Shown here piece after piece: positions 46,142 through 60,395 of a stretch of DNA of 64,000 nucleotides. Position numbers and translations under genes: made by a program. Within the stretch, counting starts at the first letter, position 1, and each line of letters begins with the position of its first letter. The notes beneath the pieces were generated by a model. That model was given only the letters and a program-made list of their open reading frames with translations, did not search any database and was not told where the DNA came from. This DNA is from Macrobrachium rosenbergii (Eukaryota; Arthropoda; Malacostraca; Decapoda; Palaemonidae): contig NC_089794.1 in NCBI RefSeq assembly GCF_040412425.1, positions 12,306,103 through 12,370,102 of the forward strand. Reading direction: 5' to 3'.

Positions 46142-47478
46142 ATCTGGACTAAGTAGTCAATATTTTATTAATTTATTTACACAAACCAGCGTAACAAAGC
46201 AGCACAGATTGATTGAAAACATTGTTTAAACTTACGTATCTCTCTAAATTCGTCTATTTAATGAACATAAGTAGCTTTAATTGCGTATAAATATTAAAAA
46301 TAATATTAGTACCTGGTAGAAATTGGTCCGGTGGTGTACTGTCACTATATGAACATTCTCCACAGAAATCTTACGCTTGGTTTCATCATAATTATCAGTC
46401 AAATCCCTACTCAATTTACTTTTCTTTTTTTCGTTTATCTGTGCGCCCCATTTTCTTTTGTTTCTTACTTTTTGTTACACATAACACTTCTTATGTATTC
46501 CTTTTCTCTTCTCTTGCCCCTCGCGTCTTAGAATGTAAACAAACGTAACGTCACGTGATCACTAACACGTTATGTTAAGCCTATATACTGTAGTTCCTCA
46601 CCTGGTTTTTAATGAAACAGGTTTTACCTTTTCCAGATGATTAACGGTGAGCTCATTGACAGCAATCTATCCCTTCATGGTTTCTCAGATGACGTGTTTC
46701 ATTGGCAATTGCTCAAATACGTAAATATGGCAACATTTCTCTAAAACAGAACATGAATGAAGCGATTTAACTGTCTCCATATCAGTTAATCAGTCAATAT
46801 TTTAGACAGTCTGTGATTAAATCAAATGATTACTGAATGATAGCAGTCTGTCAAACAGTCGGTCGATTGTAATCGTTAGTTTGTTTCGATTACAGTGACT
46901 TATGCCAGCAGACGTAATTATGGTAAGGAAAGAGTGGGATTAGCAGGCTTGTTGTGGACCTATAGACTTTGTCCTTACCAACAATGACGCGATGCTGATG
47001 GATCTCCTAAACCGAGTGTCCCTTAACGTAATTAAATATAGCATTCATACCTCTCAGGACGTTAATGCAGTACCACACCTGTGCTACGTGCAAGGGATGT
47101 CTGTTATACAATATCAGTATTATCCCTTCGGCAATTCTCGTCACAAGTACGTAACCATCGCCCTTATTTCGATAAGCAATAAAGTCTGAAATCTGTATAA
47201 GGGCGTGGTCTCCAGAGGATGCATCCAGGATGTTATTCTACAACCTTCAAGAAATCATCAAGGATTTCTGTACGGTTTTCAGATTTCTTAAGGGAATGGA
47301 TGGTGTCAGTTATGCTTATCACGGGGTGCTTCTGCTTGGGCAAGATCTGAATGCATTATTTTATATGTTGTTCACACCTGTTACGAGGTTTCATTGGTTT
47401 ATATGAGGAATGAAAACTCTTTACTTTTCCTTCACACATACACATACACACAAATATATACAATAAATAAATAAGCAA

Positions 47479-47948
<470 letters not shown>

Positions 47949-47954
47949 ATTAAG

Positions 47955-50130
47955 GTGTTCTTGACAACAGCATGATTTCCGTTTTTTCTTCGCTGATTTT
48001 CATTCCGCTGTTTATTAGAGGATTGTTCCATTCTTCTAGTTCACTTTGAAGGCCTTCCCTTGTTCCTGCTAGATTAATGATTTCATCTTTATTAGGATTT
48101 CTCTCTCTCTCTCATGCACTTATCCAGCAAAATGAACAATAATAGTGACGTGACACTGCCCTTCCTGACACCTGATTAATCATCATTGTCAGTGAGGGTC
48201 TTCACTCTACATTTAGTCTCATAGTACGTGTTGAAAATTGCTCCCGGAAGATTCTCTGCGATCTCATCGTTCATTGCATGATATATTTTGTGTCTAGGTG
48301 CACGATCGGAGGATTTCTCTAGGTCTAGAAAAACAATACATTTATCTTCATTCCACTCCCAGCTTTTTTCAAAAATGAAGATCATGTCGGACGTTCCCCT
48401 ACCTGGTCTAAAACCATTCTGCCACTCGCCCATTTTTTATTTGATTCGGTGTGTCCTCTCCGCCTTTCTTCTAGAACTCTCCCGTAAACCTTGAAAGCAT
48501 GTGACATGAGAGAAATACCGCTATAGTTTGAACAATCGCATTTATCACCTTTCTAATAGATGGGGCACATCAGATCCTTATTCCAGTCATCAGGTATAGC
48601 TTGACCCTCCGAGGGCACATCAAGCAGTTCCAAAAGTCAGGTGTTTCCATCATTACCCATACACTTCAGTAACTCTGCAGGAATTTAATCCACACCAGGA
48701 ACTTTACCATTTCTCATTTTCTTAAACGTCTCTTCTAGCTCTCTCATTAAGAGGTCAGGTTTTGTGCTGGCGTCGGTATGGAACTCAGAAGTAATTTCTT
48801 CATTCAGATCACCACTGGGTATATTTAACAAAGTCTAAAAGTGATTTTTCCAATCTAATCCTATTTCTCTTTTTTCTGCCAACAGTGTTCCATCACCTGA
48901 GTGTTTTATTGAGTAAGTACCGGGGTGGGATCCCTTTCTGTAGTTATTGGCAGTTTTGTAAATAAATTTTAAAATCCTCTTCAATTTTTATCCAACTTCG
49001 TATTTTCATAGTTGCTTCACCCTACCCACCTCTCTGCTAGCCTCCTTGTAGTTATAATGGTCCTCAGCCCTCCAAGTGTTCATCCACTTTCTAAACCGTT
49101 TCATTTTTCTTTTAACACATTCGTTCAGCTCTGGTGACCAACAAGGGGTTTGTTTCATTTTATCACCTCTTACCGTTTTTGTCTGAACTATAATCGAAGT
49201 AGCGTTTGTAATTCCTCTTTTAAAACCATTCCACTTACCACATGAGTTATTCCATTTTATCCCATTCATGCTGCTGTTGTCTTTTCTTTCTCATTCTTGT
49301 GCCTCTCTTTACAGCCTCGATGATTCACGTTTTCTAAGATAAATCTTCCCCTCGGCTGGGCTTTGGTTAATTTAGGTTTATTTATTTTTTGTTTTACCAA
49401 TGATAATCTATGATCTGAGTCGAGCGATACGGATGGGACACTCTTCACATCTCTAAACAGGTTCTTGTTGTTAGTGAGAGCTAAGTCAATCATGGACATT
49501 TTAATGTAAGCCCTCATTATAGAATTTGATCTCTACCACGTCCATTTTTTACGTTCCCGGTGTTTGTAAAGGGAATTCATTATCGCTCTGGAAGCAAAAC
49601 CTTATGATATCTTCTCCATCTCTATTTCTTTCCCCAATACTGAAACCTTCTAATATGTTTTCTATGTCAGTTCTATCTTGTCCCACCTGCCCAACTAGAT
49701 CTCCTATAATGATGATTTTTTTAGCATAAAGTACAGATTCTTTAAGCTCTTGTAGATTCCTACGTCTGTGGTGGTGCATACACTCAGATAAAATTTATTT
49801 TGCATGTGCCCACCCTCAAAGAAAAGCTGACCATTCAGTCACTTTTGTAGAGATGTCAGATCTTTGTTACAGTTCTTCGATTATAATAACACAAACTCCA
49901 TGTCGTGCTTCGATACCTCCTTTATAGAATAACTGATAATTGTCGTGCAGTAATTTTGTACCATCTCCTGTTAAGCGAGTTTCAAATAATCAGAGGTTAT
50001 TGATGTTTTTTTTTCCTTCATCATCATAATTATTTATTTCTCCTTTCCTCTGAAGATATTAAGATTGAATTTCCCTATTATATTTTGTTTTTCTTAACCA
50101 TGTCCATCTCCGCTGCGAGTCCGGATGTGC
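47955..50130 (-). pseudogene. Degraded non-LTR retrotransposon: endonuclease and reverse transcriptase
   Basis: Read on the minus strand, an AP-endonuclease-like part comes first: ETRLTGDGTKLLHDNYQLFY and RHGVCVII near 49900, IIIIGDLVGQVGQ near 49710, IDLALTNNKNLFRDV and LDSDHRLSLV near 49450. A linker follows (49006-49269), then the RT: NGFRPGRGTSDMIF and CIVFLDLEKSSDRAPR near 48340, GVRKGSV near 48165. The frame then jumps from LDKCM to NPNKDEI across a short GA run, so the YADD box is deleted. [12 protein letters not shown] near 47985 is the last motif. Stops and frameshifts abound. Confidence 0.8.
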
Positions 50131-51787
50131 CCGAGCATCCGTTGTAACAAACGAGATCTAAGAATGCTATATTTTTTAAACACCGGTGCCAAAGGTCGGT
50201 CCTGAGGCAAGTCGTGCGTTTTTGGAGCGATTAACTAGAAGCTCTCCTGGTTGCTATTTCTGTCGAGAGCTTTCGGGGCTGATAATTTGTGCCACCCACA
50301 AAACTATAGCTCCCTTCCGGTTACATAGGTCCCAACATTGCCTCCAAGCAGTTCTTTGGTAGGTTTCAGCCACTGCACTTCAAGGTTACACAGCCCATTG
50401 TCCTAATGTATGTTGGTTTGAGTGTAATGATGGAAATCCCCCATTAAGATTAATGGTAATACCATTCGTAATTGGTGTACTGGAAAACCGAATTGGTTTT
50501 CATTTTATCAAAGTTGAGAAAGTCTATGATCGAGTGTGAGGACGGAAGTGCGTAATGTAACTAAGTGCGAAGTTGCATAAGCTCAAATCACACTGTTCGA
50601 GACACGTACGACGACGCGAGAGGGGAAACGACTGTAGGGAAAGAAATGTAGCTCCCCTTGTTTTCCATTTGAAATCCCATATTTCTCCCTTCTAAAAGGG
50701 AACCAGTTATAGGAACCAGCCATGAAGGCGAGTTCTAGACTGAAACGGAATCTGTTAAGAACCAGTTCTAGAAGGGAGCAATTATGGAATCCAATTAGGA
50801 GTAAGATGCTTTAACAATGTATCCAGCTACTGTTAAAAACTGAGAAGTATTAAAGGAACCGCGGAATTCGGGCTTTCCATTCCTCAACCTTAACCTCAAA
50901 GATGAAGATTCGTCCGTCTTCGACCTCAAGTACCAGTTCCAGCAAAGAATAAGCCTATAATTGTTATGATGTACACTTTTATTAGCTTAGGCCAAGGCTA
51001 GAATTGATACGTATAGACTTAACTGTCCTAAAATGAATTGTAGACTCCTACTGTAAAACAGAATAACTGACACATTAATATACAGCAGCCACAAGTAATA
51101 TTATTATAATAAGACCGCAGTGGCCCAACAGAAGTGATATTATAATTAACTGGTTTAGATTAAACTGCCTTTGTGCCAAAAGAGGCTTTGCCTGAGGTAT
51201 GATACGGCGTTGAATAAGAAATCTAAGGCCTGGTGTAATCCTATGAATTCTGCACAGCCAACAAAGACAACGTTCAGGCTATTCTGAGCTTTTTGTTTTA
51301 ATTTTGTGGAAATGGAATTTATGATAACATTCATGGGACATTATATCTACTATACTATGTTCAAATCCTCAAAAATATAGTGAATACCACGTATTTTCAG
51401 TCTTGAAAACGGCAATTCCTTTACAATAAATAGCTAAATTATCCATTTGATACACAGAGCAGGAAAGGCCAATTATCGAGAAATGTTCTACTATTTTCTT
51501 GTACAAATTATAGAATGAGTTGTTATTTGTTTTGCTCAGCAAATTCATAAATTCTTCCTGATGTCTTAACGGTATACTTAGCCCTCTCATTCGTATACTT
51601 TCTTAACTGTACCTGAATTGGTCTTCAAACTAGAAGCGAAAAGTGAGATGTCCCACCCATCAAATTACAAAGCCCACCTTTCGAGACTGTCAAACTAAGG
51701 GGCAAGTTCAAGAATATGAATTTGAATATGACAAAAGTCAACTTAATAAAACCTCTTTAACTTACCTTCAACATTTTAAACTGAAAC
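50131..51787. other. Stretch without a supported gene
   Basis: Positions 50131-50400 may be the 5' untranslated part of the LINE. The rest has no splice-supported exon and no strong repeat. Confidence 0.4.
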
Positions 51788-51898
51788 CTTTGATCACAGT
51801 TACAGAGACGTTGCCACAATCTTCCAAACGTTCTAGAATTGTGTTCATGTCCAGGGCGCAGAATAAGCTTTCTAGGAGCAGGAAATCCGCACGAAGAA
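51788..51898 (-). CDS. Candidate upstream exon of the CUB receptor-like gene
   Basis: The acceptor GTCTTAATTTCAG and a weak donor CAAAG|GTTTCA bound 111 bases. One frame gives LRADFLLLESLFCALDMNTI then LERLEDCGNVSVTVIK, which looks like the start of an extracellular beta domain. A second frame is also open. The end phase does not fit the exon at 44962, so an exon would be missing in between. Confidence 0.35.
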
Positions 51899-54800
51899 CT
51901 GAAATTAAGACAAACGAAAGTGAATGAGAGAAAACATAAGAATATTAATGATCTGACAAAACTACAACTGTAAGGTACTTAACATCACAACCAAAAATTA
52001 TTTATCTTAGATTTTATCATTTCATCGTAATATACCTCTGTCCCAGTTTTTTACTTACGGAATAGCCTTCTAAATAATAAAAGAAATTTGGCTTAAAGTA
52101 CAATAATAAAAAACCACAGTTTCAAAGACTTTGTTTGTTTGTAAAACGAAGCCAAGAATAAACAAGTTTAGGAAGAAACCCGTTTCATCTCAGGAATTAT
52201 CTCATGAAGGCGCAAGGAGCACCTTCATTTGGTGGAAGGTCTAGGTCGCTGGAACATTACGAAAGAGAGAGCACTAACGGGTTACTAACGGGCGCACGTA
52301 GCTGCTAATTCATTGAATATTAACCCCTACCAGTCCTCATCTCGTTTTTGGGGACGTGGGCCGATGTAAAGGGCAGCTAACTATATTCATGAATTTCAGG
52401 TGGGAGAAGAGGAAGATGTGAAAATAACTATGGGGAGGTTCAGCAACTCCATCCTCAAAACTGTAGAAATGTAACTGCTACAATGCTATCTACAATCGAC
52501 AAAAATCTCAACAGTAGAAATTATCACATTAAAAGTATAGAAATTAAAAGTATATAAATGACAAACAATATTAGATTTTGCGAAAAAACATTTCTGGCTG
52601 CACCCTTTCCAGAACATTAAGCCTATGACGAGGTCAGAAGGAAAAGACATTTTGAGAAATGAAAGGAAAACAAACACAGGAATCGGGTACAACAAAGGAA
52701 TGAAAAAGAGGAAAAACAATTATGACATTTATCAATCATCTAAATTTCCCAAAGAATACAGGAAAATGTAAAATTTTTAGGCTGTTTCCCGTTTTCTTGA
52801 AAATGATAATTGATGAGAAAGCGAAAGAGTTAATCTCTTCAGCAAAAACATTATTCAGCTTGACAACATATATGCATGGGCGTAGCAAGGGGTTCCTTTG
52901 GGCAGGGCGGAGGGCGGTTTTAGGGGGGTGGAGTGGCCCAAAAATCTTTGGCCAAACAAATTTCATTACCCCTCTGCACAGAATACTGCCATGCTTTATC
53001 ACTGACTGTAATTATAGATCGTAATGCATCACTTACATTCCTTTACGTTTTTAATAAACATGTTTCTCCTGACTAAACTTTAGGTATGTGTGGGATGGAG
53101 GGTTAAGGACCCCAGCCCGTCCCACACGCGCACAACCCCCCCCCCTCCCTCCCCACTACCCCGACTACGCCCAACAAGAGCAACTTCGTCACTCTGGAAA
53201 AGACCTTGCCTTCCTCCGTATTAGCTGATAGCAACCTGTCGCGTGGAACCACATGTACCGCTGAAGGCTCATTTCCTTTGTGGCTGAGAGAATAAAGGGA
53301 GCCTTTAATTACGCAGTTTGTTCTAACTGGGAAAAATCGGAAGAAAGGCAAAGAGATGAAGCCGCAAATAATCCTGATGTTATAACGAACTTTTTAAACA
53401 TTTTTTTTAGGTTAGGGAACATAAAGCAGTAAACGTTTGGTTAAAAAACTTATCGTCGGAACGAAGGGAGAACAAGAAAGAAAACAAAATAAATAAGGAA
53501 AATCATAATACAAAAAGATGAGACAGAAAAGAAAAAATGTTATAATAAACGACAGAAGATGAAGTGGATGAAAACGAGAAAAAATACGAGAAGGAAATAG
53601 AAGTGACAGACAAATACAATAAAAGTGAATTAAGATTAAAGAACATTGGCAACAAAAGACAGAAGAGAAGAAAAAGAATAAGAGATGCGTAGGGCTAGAG
53701 GGTCCTTCCCTATCCATCTTTAGAACTGGCTCGTGATCTTGAGCGTATAACATCGGTCCGACCTTGATCTTGAACTTCAAGGCTAACTTCGGACGAAGAG
53801 GCAACAGCGAATTGGGCGGGGTTCGGGTTGGTAGGGGTGGGAGGTGGGTGAGGATGAGGGAGTGGTGGAGGAAGGGTTGAGGCGGGAAAGACGTAAACTG
53901 GAAGGATGTGGTCGCTGTGTATCCACCGACTCTGGATTCCAGGCTCTCAGAATTGTCCCTTTGTGTCTTGTTTGTTGGTTGGGTTGTCAGAGTCCGGAGG
54001 CCCACACCAGCGTCTTGTCGCCTCCAACATTTTACCGTAAGGTAAAGATCCATGCTGACATAAGCCACCTTAATTTGAACCAGCCACCAACTAACTGAAC
54101 ACGGCCGTTTTATACATAACCTAAAGAAGCCCATTTTTCAGACAAAATTAAATTTTCGGTACAATTTTTTTTCTATCTAGTAAGAGGACCGATTTTCTAA
54201 CCTTTCCCTAAGGCCTTATTAATTAACTTACAATACGGCCCAGCTTATGACAGCACGCGCCTTTACACAGTGGCAGTTTGTAGGCGATGGGAAGGTGCTG
54301 AAAAGAGAGGCCTGGTGTCCGCAACTGATATCACTGCGGCTTCTATCTTGCTTCTGATTGGGTGGTGTATCTGGTGGCTGGTGAGCAGCTCGAGCATCGG
54401 TCAGTCACGATGAAACGGAAACTAGACTAAAGACTATACTCGTAAAGCCTTCAGATTATTAGAATGTCATTACACGTAACTATTTCCCTCCGGAGCTCTT
54501 CTTTCTGCACTTTCTTGTTTCCAGGAAACCCGGAAAAATGCAACCAGGTGGTTGTACTCCCTTGTTGCCAAAAGCCTCGAAAAAACAGATTCCTGCGGTT
54601 TTCTGGGAGCGTGTTGAAACGAAAAGGTGCGACCGTTAGCAGTAATTCTCTTTCCTTCTCACCTAAATGGTGCTTTACACTTCTTTTGTTTTTGCGTTTC
54701 TTCCTCTGAAAAAACTAAAAAAAAACTGACTTGAAATATCTAAAGAAGCCAAAAATGTTTATGATGCTTATGTTTGTTGGAAATGGGAAAAATAACTGAA

Positions 54801-56693
54801 GGAAGATCATTGGTGCTATAGAAGAGAAATCTTTAGGAATAAGGGAAAGGAGAAATTGGCAGAAAGCCGTTTTAGAGGAAATAGTCTCGACGGCTTATGT
54901 CTATAGCATAATTCTGGTCAGAACGTCTCATCGACAATAATTTTACTATGTGTTTAGCAATGTTTCCAGAATGCTATAAAAAAAACTAAGGCAAAGAATG
55001 GCAAGCAACTTTTTATATAAGAACGTAGAGCATGTTTCATGCAAAGAAAAATTTTTCTAATAAGAAAACTTTGTCAGGTAATCTTAGATGAAAATCTCCA
55101 TTCTGGAGATAAAAAAAAAAAAAAAAAAAAAACGTGAGACAGTTCAACATGCAAACATCCATTCTATAAAGGTAACGAACCAACTAATGAAGTTTTCTTT
55201 CTCTGGTATCTGTGTTTTCTAATGGAACAAGTTCACTCCAGGTTGCGTGTTTGTTTTCCGGGTTCATACTGTTTGCCTGGACCTTCCCGTCTCTTTGTCT
55301 TCTGATTACGCAAGAGTGTTCATGTTTCAACGTCCGCGAAAAATGGAGAGGCCTGCTGGGGCTGCGAGGGGGTGGAGGGTGGGGAGAGGCTGAGAAATGC
55401 GACATCGAATGATTGATATCTGCTGCTGGGAAAGGACGAAGTTCCTTAGTCATTTTCGCTACCATCTCTTTCCGTCCTTTTATTCTTTTTCTCTCTCTCT
55501 CTATTCCGTCACCCAAACTGCATGATAGTAGGTTGCTAACCGTCTAGCTTCGCTTGATAAAAAGGAAGTCGCAGAAAATTTAGGTATAAAAATGAAAGGT
55601 CCTGTCGTTGTGACACTTCACTTTTCTTATACGCGAGTATTTTGAAAAAGTATACCCACGTTAACAGAAAGAATGGAAAAGACATTAAATGATTAAAAGA
55701 TGAGAGAGAGAAAGAGAGAGAAAGAGGTTACGTTTAAAAGACTACTCCGGTAGAAAAGTAGCCTACAGCATTGTTTTCTGATAGTTTTTTAGGTGATTCT
55801 TGTCGAAAATTTATCAGAAATTCAAGTCGAAGTGCAAGAGTCACAATATTAAATACTATTTAATATATAAATCAAACATTACCTACCTTGTCCCCTACAT
55901 CTATCAATGAAAAAAAAAAAAATAATGTACTTTCGCTAACTTAACCTAAGGTTACCAAGTCCTTTGGTAGAAAGTATGGCGGTAATACTTGAAGGTTTCA
56001 TACGCTGGTTTGGGAGCAAGAGCCCGTGTCAGTACTTGGCTGGCTTAATCTAATGACAGTGACATACTCCAACCTAACATTAGTTTGTATACCACGTCTT
56101 ACCTGATCAGGCTCTATCCCTCATTAACTTTGAACAAGAGGAACGCGTCATAACCTGAGGCTGGTCAGGGAAGCGATCATACTCAAAAATAAAAAATTAC
56201 CTAACAAGTAACAAATGAAGGACCCCTTCTCCTCGCCGATCATAAACTCTTACCTCAGGACATTGGTTGGGAGGACACACCCACTCTGTCCGCCTCTGTT
56301 GGTTGTCCAGAGACCGAAGGTCCACAAGAGGCCTTTTCAACTCTTTCAACCCTTACCGCACTCAGCACAAGAGTCCGTGCTGGCACCAAAGCCAACAGTA
56401 ACCATCCCGCCCAGTCCAACGCCTGCTTACAAAGCCAGGCGTCCTTGGGCAGGCTATTGACAATACAAACTCCGACCGTGGAATCTTAGCGGACGGTATC
56501 ATCATTGTTTTTGCCGCATCTTCCTCTTTCTTATTTTTTATAAAAACGGCTTCAAAGGGAGCATCATCTTACCGGTTTATACAGTTACTTATTATACACC
56601 TGGGGATTGAAAGTTGTACTTTTTTCACAGGACTGGAATTCAGCCGACTTTTCTGGGTATTTGGAGAGAGAGCGTTTAAGATTTTAAATAAAA

Positions 56694-56698
<5 letters not shown>
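51899..56698. other. Stretch without a supported gene
   Basis: A dispersed-repeat-like patch lies at about 52870-53000 (GCATGGGCGTAGCAAGGGGT start). A C-rich run lies at 53138-53160. The 240-codon minus ORF at 53412-54134 has low-complexity Phe/Leu/Ser and Pro text and no domain. The text at 53940-54010 and 56265-56340 is similar (GGTTGTCAGAGTCCGGAGGC against GGTTGTCCAGAGACCGAAGG), hinting at a shared old repeat. Confidence 0.4.

Positions 56699-56744
<46 letters not shown>
56699..56744. repeat. (CT)n microsatellite
   Basis: A CT tract of about 46 bases. Confidence 0.97.
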
Positions 56745-56746
<2 letters not shown>

Positions 56747-58099
56747 GAGGCCTAAGTAAACGTTTGCTGTTCTGTTTCATAATGCGTCCTCTTGACAAGG
56801 GAAGATTACCAACGGCGCAATAGACACAAACACGCGCACACACACACAAACACACACATATATATATGTATATAAAGTATACATACATAGAAAACAAATT
56901 CTATCATTAAACAAAAACCAGGCCTCAAGTCCCCCCCAACCGAGATCAGGCAAAAACCGGACAATAAGACCGGTTATTAATACGGTATTCGGAGCAGCAG
57001 CGAACAGGATGCACGAAGGACGGTTACGGTCCTCGTGCGGGTAGGCTGGGATGCACAAAGCTGCGGCGGGCGTGGTAAGGACAGAGCCAAGGACTTCCAA
57101 GGGGTGGGCGGCTCAGGATAATAATGATGATGATGATGGAAGGAAGTCTAGGATGCGTTTTCTGTTTACTAAAGACGAGACAAAAGTTGCGAAAGGAAAC
57201 AAGGTGAGATTAAGATCGTTTCAAAGGCTTACATTTCGTCGTTTAACGGGAAGGCAGATTCGAACCCACAGCCTACAAATAGGCCAGTTTTTAACCGGCA
57301 ACATATATATGATGCAGCTATAAAATCTAGGGATGCCTTCCGTGAAAGAGGGGCACAGGAGATGCACCCTAATAAAGATGTTATTCTTGGCTTAGGAAAG
57401 TTTAAACTAAGCCTTACTGCTTGGGCGTGGTGACTGCGGCTTACTATACATCTCCGTTTCTATTCCTCTACGACGTCTCGGGCCCCTCCCCCTCACCCCC
57501 AACACAACCTGGACCCTTCTCAAGGTCAAGGTTAGGAATGATTTAGGCGTTCAATAAAACCTTTGAATTGAAGGATTTCTAAAAAGTACAATTGAAGGAT
57601 TTCTAAAAAATACAATTGAAGTGAACATGTGGGAATTAAAAGTTAAACATATTTCTACTACTCCCTTTGATTATTATTATCTAAAAAAAAAATAAATCAA
57701 AGGACTCCTCTACCAGATGACTCTACCATCCACCACCACCACGCCTTTTACTCCTACTCCAGTTCCTCCTACTCCACTTGATATCTCTTTATGGGTGTAA
57801 GGGTCTTCCCCCTAAAAGAGAAAAAAGGAAAAATAAACATAGCCCAAGGATATAGGATCTGCAGGATAGACTCCGCACGACTGATACATATTGTGCAACG
57901 CCTGCACAGATCACAATTTATTTAGGCACAAGAACGTACAGCCTTTCAATTCAGGTGCATTTTCATTACAGCTGAAGTCTACACAGTTTACCCTTACCGT
58001 GATACTGTAATGTTAAGCTTTTCATTTCCTTATGGACGGATATAAGATCCGTCTACCTCAATCAGTGGTTATATGTATTGCCAGTCACAATGAAAGATG
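56745..58099. other. Stretch without a supported gene
   Basis: A short CA-rich run at 56826-56858, a (GAT)n run near 57123-57138, and a tandem copy of a 29-bp TTGAAGGATTTCTAAAAA word at 57567 and 57595. No splice-supported exon. Confidence 0.4.
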
Positions 58100-58354
58100 C
58101 CCCGTAGGGAGTTAGTGCCGTCGGCCCCTAGCTAAAACCCTTTCATTCCTTTTACTATAACTTCATTTATATTGTCCTTCTTCCATCTTGCTATCCACGC
58201 TCTCCTAACAATTGTTTCATAGTGCAACTGTGAGGTTTCCCTCCTATTACACCTTTCAAACCTTTCTACCCTCAATATCCCTTACAGCGCTGAATAATCT
58301 CATAAGTCCCAGCGCTAGGTCTTGGGCCTAAATTCTACATTCCCGTTCCATGAC
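58100..58354 (+). repeat. SINE-like retroposon, family 1, copy e, internally deleted
   Basis: It starts at CCCCGTAGGGAGTTAGTGCC, then jumps from GCCGTC straight to GGCCCCTAGCT, missing the roughly 75-bp block with the TAATGCCTAC-type core that copies a-d keep. It ends at TTCTACATTCCCGTTCCATG. The word GAAAGATG at 58092-58099 and 58355-58362 is a likely 8-bp target-site duplication. Confidence 0.75.
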
Positions 58355-58735
58355 GAAAGATGTTTAATGGATATACTGGGCCTCACAGACACCTATTTTT
58401 AAAGAGCGACTGATATCAAAGAGAGGAAAGTCTTTGTTTTAAGTAGTATTTGAGTAATGACTATTCATGACTGTCTGCAGTCATCATCGTCGTTTCCAAA
58501 GCCGAGCAAAGCAAAGCGCCTCTATGGAATTCCGCCAATCATGTTGTTCCTGTGCTTTCACTTCCACAGGTCTCCGCTCCTCTTCAGCCTCCCGTCTCAT
58601 AGTTCTCATCAGAGTAGGTTTGTGTCTCCTTAGTCATCTGGTGCCTACAGGAGCCTGGCTAACATTGTAACGATTATGACTTTCAAGACTGAAGAAATTA
58701 ATTCAAAATATAACACTATGAGAGTATAACACTAT

Positions 58736-58970
58736 ATATATATAATATATATATATATTGGTATATAGATACATCTACATGCACACACGCACATTTATGT
58801 GTGTGTAATTGTGATAACCTATGTACACTCTTAACCTCTCGAATTCTTCACACGTTTTGAATACCCTTGTCACAGCAATGCCTTATATCCATATGCAAGG
58901 ACGTTAAGAGGGCATCGTGGTTATTAAAATTACATACGTAGCCTATCTGGTAAAAATTAACCAGTAGATT

Positions 58971-59065
<95 letters not shown>

Positions 59066-59100
59066 TATATACATGTATATATACATGTATATGTGTGTGT
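58736..59100. repeat. (TA)n microsatellites
   Basis: A short TATA tract at 58736-58759 and a long one at 58974-59060, followed by GT-rich steps. Confidence 0.95.
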
Positions 59101-59257
59101 GTACGTGTCTTCATCATAGGCTCCTATAACAGCAGAACGGTCCAGTGTCCATCACTTTACCTGCAAAAAAATGAAACCGGTCCTTGAATCATTTTAAGAC
59201 GACCAATTTTTTGTCACAATTGGTCGCTTCCTAATATGCTCTCCTCTAAAAATAGAG

Positions 59258-59259
<2 letters not shown>

Positions 59260-59291
<32 letters not shown>
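59260..59291. repeat. (CT)n microsatellite
   Basis: A TC tract of about 32 bases. Confidence 0.95.
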
Positions 59292-59293
<2 letters not shown>

Positions 59294-60046
59294 GGATACT
59301 CGCCCTCTGAAAATCACTCTTCCCTTTGTATACCTTTCTGTCTCTACGTAATCTTTAAGTATTTTACAGATAATTACAAGATTCCTTTAATTAATTTCCT
59401 AGAAATTTTTTCCTTATGGTCGATTTTGAAAATATTCACCTTCATTGTTCTCAGTCTTCCACTTTTTTTTATTTCATTTACTCCAAGCAATTTGATAAGT
59501 ATTTTTTTATCATTTTCAGTTGCTATCATTAATACTATGAAAGAAAATAACTGAACATCGAATTTTGATAATGATCTATGACATTCATATAACGAAAGAT
59601 CCTATTCAGCCATTTTGAGACCATTTTGTAAACCGAATGATAGATAATAAACCATCAATAAATAATTCTACAACTAAAATTGAACTGATAGTCATAATTA
59701 ATATCATAAACATTTTTGCCTTTATGATTACTGCTCTTGTTTACAATGAAATAGCATTTCGGTGTCATCTACCAGTTACGATATAAGTTATTCTGCTAAT
59801 GTGATATATCTGATTACTTGCTTATTTATAATAAAAACAAATAAACAAACCATGAAGACCTTTAAATAATGACCCGTAAACTTTGCAAAACACAAAAAAG
59901 ACAAGAATCTCACGATTTTAGCGATGGAAGCAAATTCATACTGATCTCAACGGCTTCATTTGGAATTCAAATTTCTGAATCTCGTCACTTACAGGAGGGA
60001 CTGAGTCATGGAACTCTAAAAAGTTCCGAAAGAAATTTCTATATAA

Positions 60047-60395
60047 AAAAAAAACAAGTAATGTGAGCCCAAGTTCTTCGACGCAATCGCGTTTTCTGTA
60101 CAGCGTATAATGCTGTATGAAACTCTCAGTCACGGCCTGATGGTGACCTGTGTTATTGGCACCTATAGCGATGCCAGACGCACGAGCATGGCTAACTTTA
60201 ACCTTAAATAAAATAAAAACTACTGAGGTTAGGAGGCTGCAATTTGGTATGTTTGATTGTTGGAGGGTGGATGATCAACATACCAGTTTGCAGCCCTCTA
60301 GCCTCGGTAGTTTTTAAGATTTGAGGGCGGACAGAAAAGTGCGGACGGACAGACAAAAAGCCATCTCAGTAGTTTTCTTTTACAGAAAACTGAAA
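60047..60395 (-). repeat. Non-autonomous repeat with internal hairpins, copy 2, internally deleted
   Basis: This is the inverse of the element at 38569-38965. AGCAT / CACGGCC / TGGCACC blocks, an inverted pair (ACTACTGAGGTTAGGAGGCT near 60222 and AGCCCTCTAGCCTCGGTAGT near 60292) and the TTTTCTTTTACAGAAAACT end hairpin are present. The middle block around GATAGATCTATTTTCGG is missing. Confidence 0.7.

Noticed and set aside
53412..54134. 240-codon minus-strand ORF
   Set aside because: Low-complexity Phe/Leu/Ser and Pro text, no domain, no splice or promoter context.
54340..54430. Promoter-like patch with CCAAT (ATTGG), TCAGT and an ATG
   Set aside because: No TATA box at the right distance and the ATG opens only a six-codon frame. 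It could be a start region of an unseen gene but cannot be supported.
58467..58670. 67-codon plus ORF after SINE copy e
   Set aside because: The text looks like part of a dispersed repeat and has no start or splice support.
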